Shown here: positions 33,400 to 43,638 of the stretch, piece by piece | Layout of the letters: each line of letters starts with the position of its first letter | How positions within the stretch are numbered: position 1 is the stretch's first letter | Assembly: GCA_037157565.1 (NCBI GenBank) | Contig: JAZHRO010000003.1 | Span: 39,631,001 to 39,695,000, forward strand | Direction: 5' to 3' | DNA: 64,000 bases | Source: Thalassia testudinum | Taxonomy: Eukaryota > Streptophyta > Magnoliopsida > Alismatales > Hydrocharitaceae | Program-made: the position numbers and the translations under genes | The notes under the pieces: model-generated | What the model was told of the DNA's origin: nothing | Database searches by the model: none | What the model saw: the letters and a program-made list of their open reading frames with translations, nothing else

Positions 33400-35760
33400 A
33401 TCTTGGGTTTTTGGAATGATGGGTTGCCTCCTGTTAAGTGCTAAATTCAACGCCTTCAGCTGGGTGGGAAATGGTATGGAGAGGGAGTGGTCAAATCAGA
33501 TAAATTTTGTAGAACAAGCACCTTGATCAAAAGCTAGGTTGGTCCAACCAGGTGCTTGTTTAGATCAACAGGCTGATGATGCAGCCCAAACCCAATCAAT
33601 CTTGTGGGTTGATAGAGGTAGATAGAGAGATGTGGAACCAAACATATGATGTGAAGCTCGGAATGATACGGAAGTGTGAATCCAGGGTTTGGCTAGGTCG
33701 AATCAGCCTGATCTAAGTAGGGATCCTTAAATGAGAAAGAATCAGCGGGGGATGTAGGAACACTACAAAAGTGATCAGAGAAGGATGAGGCATGGTTTTT
33801 ATTCTGATCGATGTCCGAAACCTGATAAAAATGTGGAGGTGAATCATCTGCAATTAGCTCAATAAGTTGGGAATCAGAATAGAAATTGAGTTTAGTTGTG
33901 GGTCAGGGTTGAAAATAGGTTTGGGAAGGTTTTGTATATGTAGAGGAGGTGGTTTCAATAAGAATTGTGTATGGGGGCTCATCTGAAAAGAGTTTAAAGG
34001 TGGGTTCATTTAGAGAGTCCCCATAGTAGCTATCAAATCCAAAGGTAAATGCCTGAAGAGTGTTTATAGGATGAGGAAAATTTGAGTCAAGAAATGATTC
34101 AAATTCAGGATTGTAGTTACTCATGGAACCTTTTGGCTTTGATTCCTGAGGGTCGAAAAGAAATGATTCCATTTCATTGGAACGTAATTTTCAGTCAGTG
34201 ATCTCGAGATTCGGGGCCTTAGAGTTAGAGTCAAAGAATGAATCATGTGAGCTGAGGTCATAGATTGGCTCGTAGTCGTCAAGAAATAATGGTTCTCCGA
34301 AATCATGCTAAGATTAGAACTCGTTGGAGAAATTGCGAGACTCAAATTCTAAATCAGATTCGAGATTAGAAGTTCCACCATAGAATAAATCACAGGATGT
34401 AGACTCAGCAACCTAACTTAAGTCTAGCCTATTTGTAGATTTCGAGCTTAAAAAGTTGTCCTTATTAGGTCTGGGCTCGAGTTCTAGTCTTGTAGGGAAG
34501 ACCCAATCAAAACCCCACTCTTCCAACTCCTCGGTTTCATTATCATAGATTGGCGTGACTTCCGAAAAATCAATTTGTTTCTCTAAGGATGTTGAAGAGG
34601 GATATTCAGCAAACAAAGGCCCAGAATCATAATCCCAATTCAAACTTTGATTGTCATCACACAGGGCCTTGTAATTGTCCCAAGAAGATTCAGATCCAGA
34701 TTCTATGCTAAGGATGTGGGTTGTATCACTGGAATCTAGGTCAGAATTGCCTTTGGGGGTTACCTTATCGGAATAAGGGGTGAGATTTACACCCTAGATA
34801 GATTAAGATTCAATCTTATTCTTATAGGAGTTTAGGAATTCCATGCTTGGTGGACTAGGATTTAGGTTTTCTAGGGCTGGCTCAAAATCGTGTTCTCCTA
34901 CAATTGGGACTTCCCAAACTAATTCAAGATCAGGCATGTTATATTCCAAATGGGTTGGGAATCCACAATAACCTTGTGTCTTAGACCTAGGATTTGGGAA
35001 GTCATCTTGATCCTCAATACTATTCCCAAATGGTTCATTAATAGTTTGGGCCATGTACGGGTATTTTTGATCGATAACTTGTTTCAACAATTTCATCATC
35101 TGTTCCCATTTTTCAAGATCATCTTGGTGTTTTTCCCAAAGTACAGGATTTGTCAAGCATTGGAGATATTCAATGTTACGCAATTTTTCTATCTCGATGT
35201 AACCTGTTTTGAGAATATCCTGGCTTGATCCCTTTGTTGCTTCTCCTAATAATAATTGGGCACAGTTAATGATGAAGGTTGTTGTTGTTGATATGCAAAC
35301 CTAAATGTCTTCTACTGGTTTTGAGGTTTTGTACTCAATCTCATAAAATTCAAGGGCATCCTCAACCATTTTATCTCTCATGGATCTTTGTGATTTAGGT
35401 TTCTTCAATGGTCTTCCTAAGTAACCAGGCTACATATTTGAATTAAATGGTGGAACCAAGATGCAGAATCAAAATTCAAGTTTAGAATGAAATGATTTGA
35501 TCTGAAAGAGAGTCCCAATGAAAATATGTGTGCACTCTAAATAGAAGGGATGAGGGACTGAATGTGATGTTGACCCAATCAAGGCACCCAAAGATTTTTG
35601 GATGACTATAGAGGTTCGGGGCAGATGATACCCTTGGATCAGAAAGTCATCCACCTGAGAATTACCTAGGCAGCTAGGAGTGGAGAGTCACGCAAAGGCG
35701 CCTACACGGTAGAGCGCCCCAACAGGTTACAGGGTTTCCCCCACCCAACCTTCCCTGTCA
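33400..35760 (-). pseudogene. E3 acidic coding sequence, homologue of the E2 one, broken
   Basis: Unrecognised. The coding strand contains, in order, VDDFLIQGYHLP (35654), ILVPPFNSNM (35450), EYLQCLTNPVLWEKHQDDLE and VIDQKYPYMAQTINEP (35183-35030), ELEEWGFDWVF with PNKDNFLSS (34580-34440), MESFLFDPQESKP and FESFLDSNFPHP (34172-34080), LNEPTFKLFSDEPPYTILIE (34030-33960) and LHHQPVDLNKHLVGPT (33590-33540). The same order and wording occur in E2. Asp, Glu, Ser and Pro dominate. Stops near 35310, 34800, 34420 and 33900 and a one-base shift near the end break it. It occupies the place of gag-pol. A structural or regulatory role in trans-mobilisation is only a guess. Confidence 0.55.
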
Positions 35761-36600
35761 CTAAGGGTCCAGGTACACCAGAATGGATAACTTGACCTGT
35801 TAAGTCTACAAGTTTTATATCCTAATTTGTACCTTTGGTTTCACTTGAGTTAGCAATTGATTTGACTTGTAACCTAATTTGGAGGTTGGTTGGCTAACAA
35901 TGTAGACCAACTTTACCTGATCTGCAATAAGGATGGCAGAATGACTCTAGGTCAAGGCCTAGAAATCACCTTGTTTGACTCCCAGGTTATTAGGTCTATG
36001 GATTTTAGGGTTCAAGTGAGTTTAGAGCCTATTTTTAGGGCTTTTCTTGATTAGATCTTTTTGATCAAGGGCTTGGGTAGCACACAAATGAGGGTGGTTT
36101 GTTTTCTTTTTATGGAGGCAAGTGTGACTAGCACTCCAAAACCCTAATGTAGAAACCCTAATTGGTTTTATTTCCAAGTCCTCTTTGATTTTCATAAATG
36201 TCTTCCTTGGACTTCAAACAAGAAGTGCATAGTCCAAGAAGATTAGAACTTAAGCATTGTCCTTAATAGGGACATGAACTTTTGGGGAAGGATCTCTAAA
36301 AATCACTTCAACTTCAATGAGACCTGAAAAAAAAAAACACAAATCAAGAAACTTGCCTTTGAAATGATAATTACTATGACAAGAAAGCAGGTGATTCCTA
36401 ATTGATTGCTTCCTTTTTGTCTTCCGAAGATTAGGAGGTTGATTAGGGAAGAATAGAGAAGTTACCTGCCCTGGAGTGGTTGATTTGCGTGGGAGATCTC
36501 CACGTGAAGTACCTCGCAAAATCATAATAAAGCAAATAGGGCAAGTTAGTGCCCAAATATAATCAAATAATGCAGAGAATAGGGGTGAATTGCATATTGC
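35761..36600 (-). other. E3 leader between acidic ORF and PBS; no gene seen
   Basis: AT-rich and similar in patches to the E2 leader at 13551-14337. It includes a short A run (36330-36339). The 36250-36633 frame crosses the PBS into the LTR and is not credible as a gene. Confidence 0.5.
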
Positions 36601-36618
36601 TCCCCACCAATGGCGCCA
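36601..36618 (-). promoter_or_regulatory. E3 primer binding site, tRNA-Asp, decayed
   Basis: The plus strand tccccaccaatggcgcca matches the tRNA-Asp 3' end at 15 of 18 positions. It lies 3 bp from the LTR start at 36622. Confidence 0.8.
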
Positions 36619-36621
36619 AAA

Positions 36622-39283
36622 TGTTGAGAGCACTAAATTGGGTTTTAAGAGTGTTGCATTGTAGTATAGCTGAAAAAGCGTTCAAAACAAATACAAATTT
36701 ATTACTCAAATATATTTCGAGGTCGAACATAGGGAGCAAATGGAATTCGCGCACTAATCTCAACAATAAATGTCAATTGAACACATAATACGACTCAAAA
36801 GCTAATTAGGAGTGTAGAGCAAACGAGTATAGAAAAAATAATAGTCACTCAATTTGACTAAAGAAAGAAATAGGAATTCAGACTTCTGATTTCAGAATCG
36901 GATGTCTTAAATGACTTTGCTACATTATCCTTATTCTTTTCTTCTTCTGATTTCTCTAATGTTGTCTTTCTTCTTCTTCTTCTTCCTCTTCTGCCTTCTG
37001 CCTTCTCTTCTTCTTCTTCTTCTCTTCCTTAGGCTTTCTTCTTTTCTTTCTTCTGCCTTGACTTCTTTTTCTCTTTCCGTGCTTGCCTTAAGCCTTGCGG
37101 TTATCCTCTCCTTCTTCTTCCTCTCTGAATTGGCTAAGTGTGGAGCCAAACTCCTCAGAGCAAAACCCCCCTTCCGCTACATAGCTTTCCTCTCTTTCTT
37201 TCTTCTCTATTTAAGAACCGCTCTCCCAGAGACTTTAACAGGTCGGGTAATCAGACCTAACGGAGACTCGGATCTAGGCTCATCGATGTGTGTTGTGAGC
37301 GAGGAGTGAAGGAAATCGGGTAGTCGGGATGTGGCCAGGTTCTCATGGGCAGTGCCATGGACGAGTCTGTTAGAGCGGGGGAGAAGGACCTTACCCTCAG
37401 TGTTGGAGGTTACAAGCCCCTAAGAATAAAATCAATTTTGCGCACAGGGGCTCTCTTCTAGTTCCTAGGTGGGATTATCCACCCACCATCCTTTTGTGCA
37501 CACAGCAGCTGATGGTGCTTCCAATTGGCGAGGCTACAGAGGTCTTCGACTCCAATTGAGAGCCTAAGTGCATGCGCACGGCAAGTCCGCACCACCTAGG
37601 ACTATTACCTAGAGTAGCAACACCTGGAGCATAGCTTCAAGCTCGGTTCAAGTTCAGCAGTAGTGGAGGCCGGTGGCTGGATACCTGAAAACATGAGAAT
37701 GGCCTCGCAATCTCATCAGAGTGCTCAGGGAGCGTCGCCAGAGCATAGCGGATGTGATGGGTGTGGTTTCCTGGCGTGCGGGTGGCTATGGTGGTGTATC
37801 TAGGGCTTACTGTTGGTGTGTGAGTGGGTGTGTTCAGTAGGATGTTTGGGTGGTCGATGGAGTGACTCAAGTGAGGGAATGTGATCAAGGAGATGAGGTG
37901 GAGGTCGTAGGGTGGTCGGCGAGGTGTATGCACGTACGGAACGACGGGGGCACCTCGCCGGATGTATCATTGGAGGTGGAGAAGGTGATGGTGGTCAGTG
38001 GTGCCGAGGGTTGGTTTAGGGAAATAAAGAGAGGGAAAGAAAGTGAAAGAGAGAGGGAATCTAATAAGCCTAATCTAAGGACAAAAGGAAAGGGAATCCC
38101 ACACTGGTATGGTCACCGGACATGGGGAAGACAAATACCTCCATAGGTGAGGCGGCGAGGAAGATGGGGCAAAGGCGACGTCGGCCGATGTTGCGTGACA
38201 CAGATGAATGAAAGGAAGGCAACCCGACCACTGCTATTGTGGTTGGGCGATGAGAGAGCGAGGGAGAAGCCACCGGAGCTTGCAGAGTTGTTGTGGCTAG
38301 AGGGGAGAGAAGATGCAGGGAATTTGACCCAATTTCTAGCTGAGGGAATGCGATTGGATCAGGGGCTTCTTAAATAGGTCTCTGGAGAGGGATTTGTGCT
38401 TGGAAGCCAAGCTTCCAAGCATGGTAGATTCGCCGAAGTTAGAAACTTCAAAAGACCCAAATCTCTCATGCATTCACATGGGAGATTGGGAAGCAATTAT
38501 GGATTACTCAGAGAATCTCCCTTCCAATTTTGGGAGGGATTCTCTGAGCAATCAAGAAGAAACCTCCTTTCAAAGCTCCCTAGAGTAGGATTCCTCTACT
38601 ATAATGGTGGAGGGATCTATTTGCAAAGATGATGAGGAAGCTAGGTGGCTAAATTGAAGGGTTTTTGAAAGTTAGGGGTAGAAATAAAATTAGATTGGAC
38701 CTATTTGAAAAGTAGGTCAAGATGAGTTTCCCTTAAGTCCAAATTTTGGTACAAACCTAATTTGGACCTAAGGAATCTAATGGTGAAGTTAGATTTTGGG
38801 CTTGACTATGTTTGATTGGGAAATTTATGCAAAAACCTAAATTAGGGCAAATATCTGTCTGAGACCCAATTCTAGGTCAAGATGGGTTTCGATGGCCAAA
38901 TTGAAGGTACTAAGCCCTAGATGATATTTTTCTATGATTTTTATAGGGTTCAGGTGATTTTTATCCTGACCAGAATCTTGGTTAGTCAAGTAGGTCTGTT
39001 TTAGGATTTCAAGAAGTCATTAGTTGTCAGAACTCACACAAATCCTTTTCTGTTAAATCCAACCCACTTGTTACCTTATTAAGACCATTTGACCTTTATT
39101 TATCCCTTGATAAAACCCATGGTGTACTGCATTGGTAAAATTGCAGTTTTACCCTTATTTTCATGTTTTCCTCTCAGAATGGTTGTGTAGTGAATTAGGA
39201 CCTTCAGTAGGTTATGTAGGAGCTTTTATTCTCTTCATTGAGTCAAAATGAGCTAGTTAGGGCTCATGATGGTGTTCCCATTA
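36622..39283 (-). repeat. E3 right (5') LTR, 2.66 kb
   Basis: Starts TGTTGAGAGCAC and ends ttcccatta, where the expected terminal CA has become TA. The U5 box cattgtagtatagctg is at 36657-36672, gaggtcgaacatagggag at 36719-36736 and a TATA-like site at 38370-38376. It retains the uninterrupted site (37336-37340) into which S inserted in the other LTR. Confidence 0.85.
38370..38376 (-). promoter_or_regulatory. TATA-like box of the E3 right LTR
   Basis: The plus strand reads cttcttaaataggtc (minus strand TATTTAA). As the upstream LTR, it would drive the E3 transcript toward lower coordinates. Confidence 0.45.
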
Positions 39284-39472
39284 GCAAGTAGCCACAGGAA
39301 AAGAAATAGTCACAACCAATCCTTGCTGCGCTTACTCCATCTCCACCGTCACGAGTCGTTCTCCTTCGCCGTCCAAGCACCAAGCTCCTGTAACCATCTG
39401 GTAGAGGGAGAAAATGTGCAAGTTGATGTCAGCATTAATGTAGAATGGAAGTGACAAAATAAATCCGTTGCC
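39284..39472 (-). other. E4 leader, distal part next to the PBS
   Basis: The segment of E4 between the E3 insertion and the E4 PBS. No gene seen. Confidence 0.55.
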
Positions 39473-39490
39473 TCCCTGGCAACGACGCCA
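39473..39490 (-). promoter_or_regulatory. E4 primer binding site, tRNA-Asp
   Basis: The plus strand tccctggcaacgacgcca matches the tRNA-Asp 3' end at 16 of 18 positions. It is 5 bp from the LTR edge at 39496. Confidence 0.85.
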
Positions 39491-39495
39491 AAAAC

Positions 39496-40556
39496 TAACG
39501 CGCTACGGACCCATTTGTTTAAGAGTGTCATTGTAGCTTGCATTCGCTGCGTTAGTTTTAAATATAAAAATGGATTTGAGTCCAAGTGTCATACATAGGG
39601 AGGCATGAAATCAGGTTTTTCTGTCACTTTGTTGTCATGGAAATGGCAGGTTTTTTGCTTGCACAAGAAAATGCGGGAGAAAAGGGAGTAAGAGAGAGAA
39701 AGAGAGAGAGAGTAGGGTTAGAGTTCTTTTAAGTCATGGCATTCACTTAGATCAAGATGAAAACAACATCAATATATATTTAACATGCAACTCAAGTTTT
39801 ACAACTATAACACTAGATAAATGCTTAAGCACAAGTAACTCTAATTTAGAGAGAGAGAGGGAAAGAGAAAGGAGACGGCGAGGCAGCCACGGCGGTGGAG
39901 GAAAGCTCCGTCGACAGCTCGCCGACTCAGGTGATTACAAAAGCGTGCTAATGGTGGCCAAGAGTGGGGTAGAGCACTTTCAAGTGTATTTAATTCATTA
40001 CATGTGTAGTTGGATGGGGTTTATCTAGGAAGAAGGGTTTCTAATTTAAGTGTGGGCTTTAGTGACATCCGGAACGTTGCTAAACCCATGCCAAAACTGC
40101 CGATGTAGACCCCTACCTGCCAGTCACATGTGCGCGTTGATCTTCTTATCCTTCATGATTCATGTGTGGCCGCTGAGGACCGTCCGATCGAAGAATAGAC
40201 GGTTAAGATTATGCGTGGAGCACGCCTTTACATTGCGCCTCACGAGTGCTGTGTGCACGCGTCATCATCCGCATCTACTTGAGCGTGCACGATAATGCCA
40301 TGTCGCTTGCTTCCGTGCCGTTTGATCGTAGATGAGCATCCGTAATCACGTGCACCTCACGATCGCTCGAATTTTAGGTGCGGCGGGAACCTCGAACCTG
40401 TGCCCCTCAGCGCAAGCGTGAGGTGGGCACCACTGCGTTGCGACCGATTGTCGCAGATATGACGCGCTGGCACAATGCTGGCGACCGTTGGCAGTTTATT
40501 ATCTTTAAGATAAACCCCAATTGGCAGAATTATTACTCCAAAATGAAGCATTATCA
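39496..40556 (-). repeat. E4 right (5') LTR, 1.06 kb, internally deleted
   Basis: Starts taacgcgctacgg, aligned with tgacacgctatgg of the left LTR (terminal TG lost), and ends ttatca at 40556. About 400 bp of U3 sequence present at 18560-18970 are missing. The U5 box gtcattgtagc is at 39527-39537. Confidence 0.8.
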
Positions 40557-40859
40557 GGCAGCCGTAGAAAGCTACATCGAAACCTTAAACTCCAAATTCC
40601 AAAAATATTAGAAAAGAAGAAAAGGCAAGAAGAAAAGAAAATTTATCTTCCCTTTTCAAAATAAGGCGAGGACTTGGGCAGTCTGCATTTTAGTTGACAC
40701 CCGAGCATTGTTGAGTTTTCGTAATTAGGTTCTTAGGTGAAATTTTCTAATGTTAACAACAAACCTTGCCTATTAAGCAAATCTTAATTCTACTATTATA
40801 CGTAGCATTTAGTTTAATTTAATTTTGCTAGGAACTAGTAAAATATAGGTAAGGAGGTA
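40557..40859 (+). mobile_element. E5 3' noncoding end and polypurine tract, continuation after E4
   Basis: Resembles, in inverted orientation, the end of the E4 3' region. Examples are gggcag...gacacccgag against the reverse complement of 19180-19200, and ctaggaactagtaaa (40829) against ctaggaactagaaag in E4. It ends in aggtaaggaggta (40847-40859), a plus-strand polypurine tract. Together with 17042-17561 it shows that E4 split a plus-strand element. Confidence 0.6.
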
Positions 40860-42238
40860 TGGTGAAGACAAATTTAATTAGGATAAACTGCCTATCTATC
40901 CATGCTCCTAAGCTTGGATATGCATTGCACGTTATAAATCTTGCATAGAAAGCATCCTTATGCATTTAGAGTAGTGTATATGAATTTTAGGTTAATTGCT
41001 TCCTTTTATGGCCACTAGAAAAGGTGATTTAATTTGGAGCCTCAAATTGACAAGCTGACCGTATGGATCTAATTATGACGACGATCGGAGTCTAATGCCT
41101 CTGATATTTTCTTGATCGGAGTCTCGTAGCAACATATACATTCTGAGGAAGATCAACGATAAACAGACTAGGTGACATAATTCGGAGCTTCAAACGACAA
41201 ATCCGATCACACGGGTGGATTCTGGTCGATGATCGTAGTTCAATGATGTGAAAATCAGCTCAATCCGAATTCTGTAGTAGCCCCTACAAAGGAAAGAAAA
41301 TAGACGGTCCAGATCGCTCCACGTGGTGCTATCCAGGCTACTCATGGGCACACATGCACCACCGTACACACGTAGCAGCGGGTGAGAGGAGGCAGCATAG
41401 AATGCGGAGGTAGCGAACGCCAGAAGGCGCGTGGAGAATGCACACAAGAACTGCGCATGGGTTGCGTGAGCTGGAACTTTAGGGACGCTTGCAACGAATC
41501 TTCAACGACATCTATGGCCATCACTAAATGTCCAATGTACAAAATGGATCCTTTCCTCCATAATAAAAGCACCCTTACCCCTCAAATTCTTCTTCATCTC
41601 TTCCTTTCTCTCCCTCACCACCTCCAATACTCCAAAGAGAGCTTATCGCAAGCTTGGGATGCTCCTCTAGAGTAGAAAATCAAATACTTTTTCCTCTCTC
41701 ACGTCCATTGGTCGAGTATCCCGTGTCTGTCCTCTCACCACTTCGAGAAGCAGATCCTCGCTACGATGCCGCCCAATCCCTCCCTCCTTCTTCCAACGCC
41801 ATTCTCCTTCATCCAGCTTCCCACCACCTTCGTCCGAGCACCGTCAGAGCAAGTTGTCCTCCAAGAGATTATCGAGCGGGATTCTTCTCACCACTCTCTA
41901 TATTTTTATTTTCTACTATAGCTTTACGCTTTCTTATCTGTAGAAAACTCTATATTGAAAATATATATGATTGTTTCTCTCTTTCTTTCTCTCTCTCTTT
42001 GTCTTATTTTGCAAGTAGATTAGTTGATTTCATCGATTTGATCTCCTACCCTATTAAAATACCAAAAAAGTCATAAAAGACAAAAACAACAAAACAAATA
42101 AATTCGAAAGCATAGATTCCAAACCAAACATTCACCTCCCTGTTTTGACTCGGGACTCCCTTGGAGTTTCGGTATAAATTTTATTTGGTAGAGATTTTTT
42201 TGACTACGACAATAGGTCATCCGAAACCCTAATTTCCA
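40860..42238 (+). repeat. E5 3' LTR (right end approximate)
   Basis: TG (40860) follows the polypurine tract. A plus-strand TATA-like taataaaagc lies at 41561-41570, followed by a pyrimidine-rich likely transcript start. A U5 motif, cctccctgttttgactcgg (near 42136), corresponds inverted to gaggtcgaactcagggag of the minus-strand LTRs. A box complementary to tRNA-Asp, ctacgac (42194-42200), precedes a possible CA end at 42238. No PBS follows, as expected for a downstream LTR. Frames at 41382-42076 are not supported as genes. Confidence 0.5.
41561..41570 (+). promoter_or_regulatory. TATA-like box of the E5 LTR
   Basis: taataaaagc followed about 20 bp later by ttcttcatctcttcctttctc. It is in the plus orientation, opposite to most LTR promoters in the window. 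Confidence 0.4.
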
Positions 42239-42590
42239 TCGAGAAAACACACACACCAGTAAGAAATTTTGGGTGATCAATGGTAAAAAGAAGTTATAAT
42301 GAAAAGTTGTTTTTATAGGGAATAGGTCAGCCATACTAGATATGAATTGATTAGGTGCTGTGGTTGTCGAAATGGAGTAGATTCGTAATCAAATCTCTTC
42401 GATTTGATAGAAATAGCTCAAATCTTGACAAGCTAATTTCGTATTGATTTGGTCGATCGACCTCTGAAAGTTTGGCTAGAATTTTCCCACTCAAAATGCG
42501 ATCGGTTGAAATGGTGTTTTGATCTATCAAAAGAACCTATTGATCAACCAACAACTAACAAGACAAATAATTAAAGGGAAGTTAAAGTGC
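42239..42590. other. Junction between the E5 LTR and the copia element; possible 3' LTR remnant of the copia element
   Basis: Contains gatcaacc/ggttgatc-type strings (42480-42545) like those in the copia 5' LTR at 49690-49870. It may be a remnant of the copia 3' end or LTR, but no clear LTR boundary was found. Confidence 0.3.
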
Positions 42591-42599
42591 ATTAATCCT

Positions 42600-43560
42600 T
42601 GTTAGACGTAGTTCTCTTCTAATAGAGATAAATCTTTCTTTTGCTAGGGGTTCAATGAAGATATTATCTATTTGTTTCTCAATTTGTACAAACACTAAGG
42701 TGATTTCTTTTATCAGTGCATGATCTCTTAAGAAGTGATGTCTGATATCTATGTCCTTATTTCTAGATTATTGAATAGGAGTTTTAGATAGGTTAATGGC
42801 ACTAATATTGTCACAACGAATCCTAGTATTTTCAAAACTAAGTCCAAAATCCTTAAGTGATTGCTTCATCTGCAAAATCTCTGAACACATTAGGGAAGTG
42901 GTGATGTATTTTGCCTTTGTTGTGGAGAGAGAAACATAGTTTTGTTTCTTATTGACCCAAAAGACTAGAAAATTTTTGAGAAATTGGAAAGTTTCACTAG
43001 TACTCTTGTGATCTATCTGCCTACCCACATAGTCAGCATCACAATAGGCAAGTAAGTCAATTGTGATTGACTTGGGATAGAATAGACCAAGATCTATAGT
43101 GTTTTGAAGGTATCTAGGTATTCATTTTATGGCATTGTATTGTGAGTCATTATGATTTACTTCAAACCTAGCACAGAGATAGGTGGTAAATAGGATATCT
43201 AGTATACTGGCATTTAAGTATAGTAGAAATCCTACCATACTTCTATACAACTTTTCATCTACACACTTACCTATTTCATCTTCTTTTAGTTGTACAGTTG
43301 TCACCATCGGTGTTTCTTTTCCTTTAGTGTTATCCCTACCGAATTTCTTCAAGATCTCCTTCGTGTACTTAGTCTATGAGATGAAGATGCCATACTTCAG
43401 TTGATCAATTTACAACTCTAGGAAGAACTTTATTTCTCTCTTTCAGCACATCTTGAATTGATCCTGCATTTCTGTTGCAAACTCTTGTCATAGAAGAACG
43501 TTAGTAGCATTGAAAACTATGTCATCAACATAAATTTGAATTAGAATCCAACAATCCAAC
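42600..43560 (-). pseudogene. pol: Copia reverse transcriptase C-terminal half and RNase H
   Basis: Coding-strand pieces: IYVDDIVF (the copia YVDD catalytic box, near 43520), FATEMQDQFKM, KKFGRDNTKGKETPM (43352), RSMVGFLLYLNASILDILF, then RNase H with HKSTSETFQFLKNFLVFW and KKQNYVSLSTTKAKYI (43000-42900) and the tail KQIDNIFIEPLAKERF, which runs to about 42610. Stops near 43430, 43375 and 43030 break it. The N-terminal reverse transcriptase motifs are absent: the sequence jumps from integrase (43640) to the YVDD box. Repeated atccaacaat strings (43552 and 43628) flank the gap. Confidence 0.85.
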
Positions 43561-43638
43561 AATCTAAGTCTTGTAAGGTTTAGGCTCTAATTGCTACAAT
43601 TATTCAATTCTTCTTGCATTGCTATAATCCAACAATCA

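Larger units (their letters stand above)
27045..39283 (-). mobile_element. E3: non-autonomous Athila-related LTR element (LARD-like), nested in the E4 leader
   Basis: LTRs at 27045-31859 (containing solo LTR S) and 36622-39283. Without S the left LTR is about 2.7 kb, like the right one. Over the first ~210 bp the two copies differ at roughly one site in ten by eye, so the insertion is old. The internal region (31860-36621) has a PBS, terminal and internal polypurine tracts, the three-unit repeat and an acidic coding sequence homologous to that of E2, but no gag or pol. Flanks read gcaga (27040-27044) and gcaag (39284-39288), an imperfect candidate target duplication. Confidence 0.85.
17562..40556 (-). 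mobile_element. E4: Athila-type Ty3/gypsy element, old, interrupted by E3
   Basis: LTRs at 17562-19033 and 39496-40556 flank, on the minus strand, a PBS (39473-39490), a leader split by E3 (27045-39283), gag (26065-24475), pol (24474-20460) and a 1.4 kb 3' noncoding region. Gag and pol hold many stops, and catalytic residues of protease and integrase are altered. The flanks of E4, gttag (17557-17561) and ggcag (40557-40561), could be a decayed 5 bp duplication. E4 lies inside E5 in opposite orientation. Confidence 0.85.

Noticed and set aside
36911..37309. 132-codon Ser/Leu/Phe-rich frame resembling a membrane protein
   Set aside because: It comes from a ttctt-rich stretch of the E3 LTR; the sister LTR copy (27360-27700) does not keep it.
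27040..39288. A longer target duplication (ggcaagcag / agcaagtag) around E3
   Set aside because: It would place four bases between duplication and LTR start on one side only; the short imperfect gcaga/gcaag pair is preferred, without certainty.
39470..39492. tRNA-Asp-like sequence as a possible tRNA gene (also 4175, 14338, 36601)
   Set aside because: Only the 3' 18 bases are present, next to LTR edges; these are primer binding sites. The separate 5'-like boxes are in the LTRs and no cloverleaf can form.
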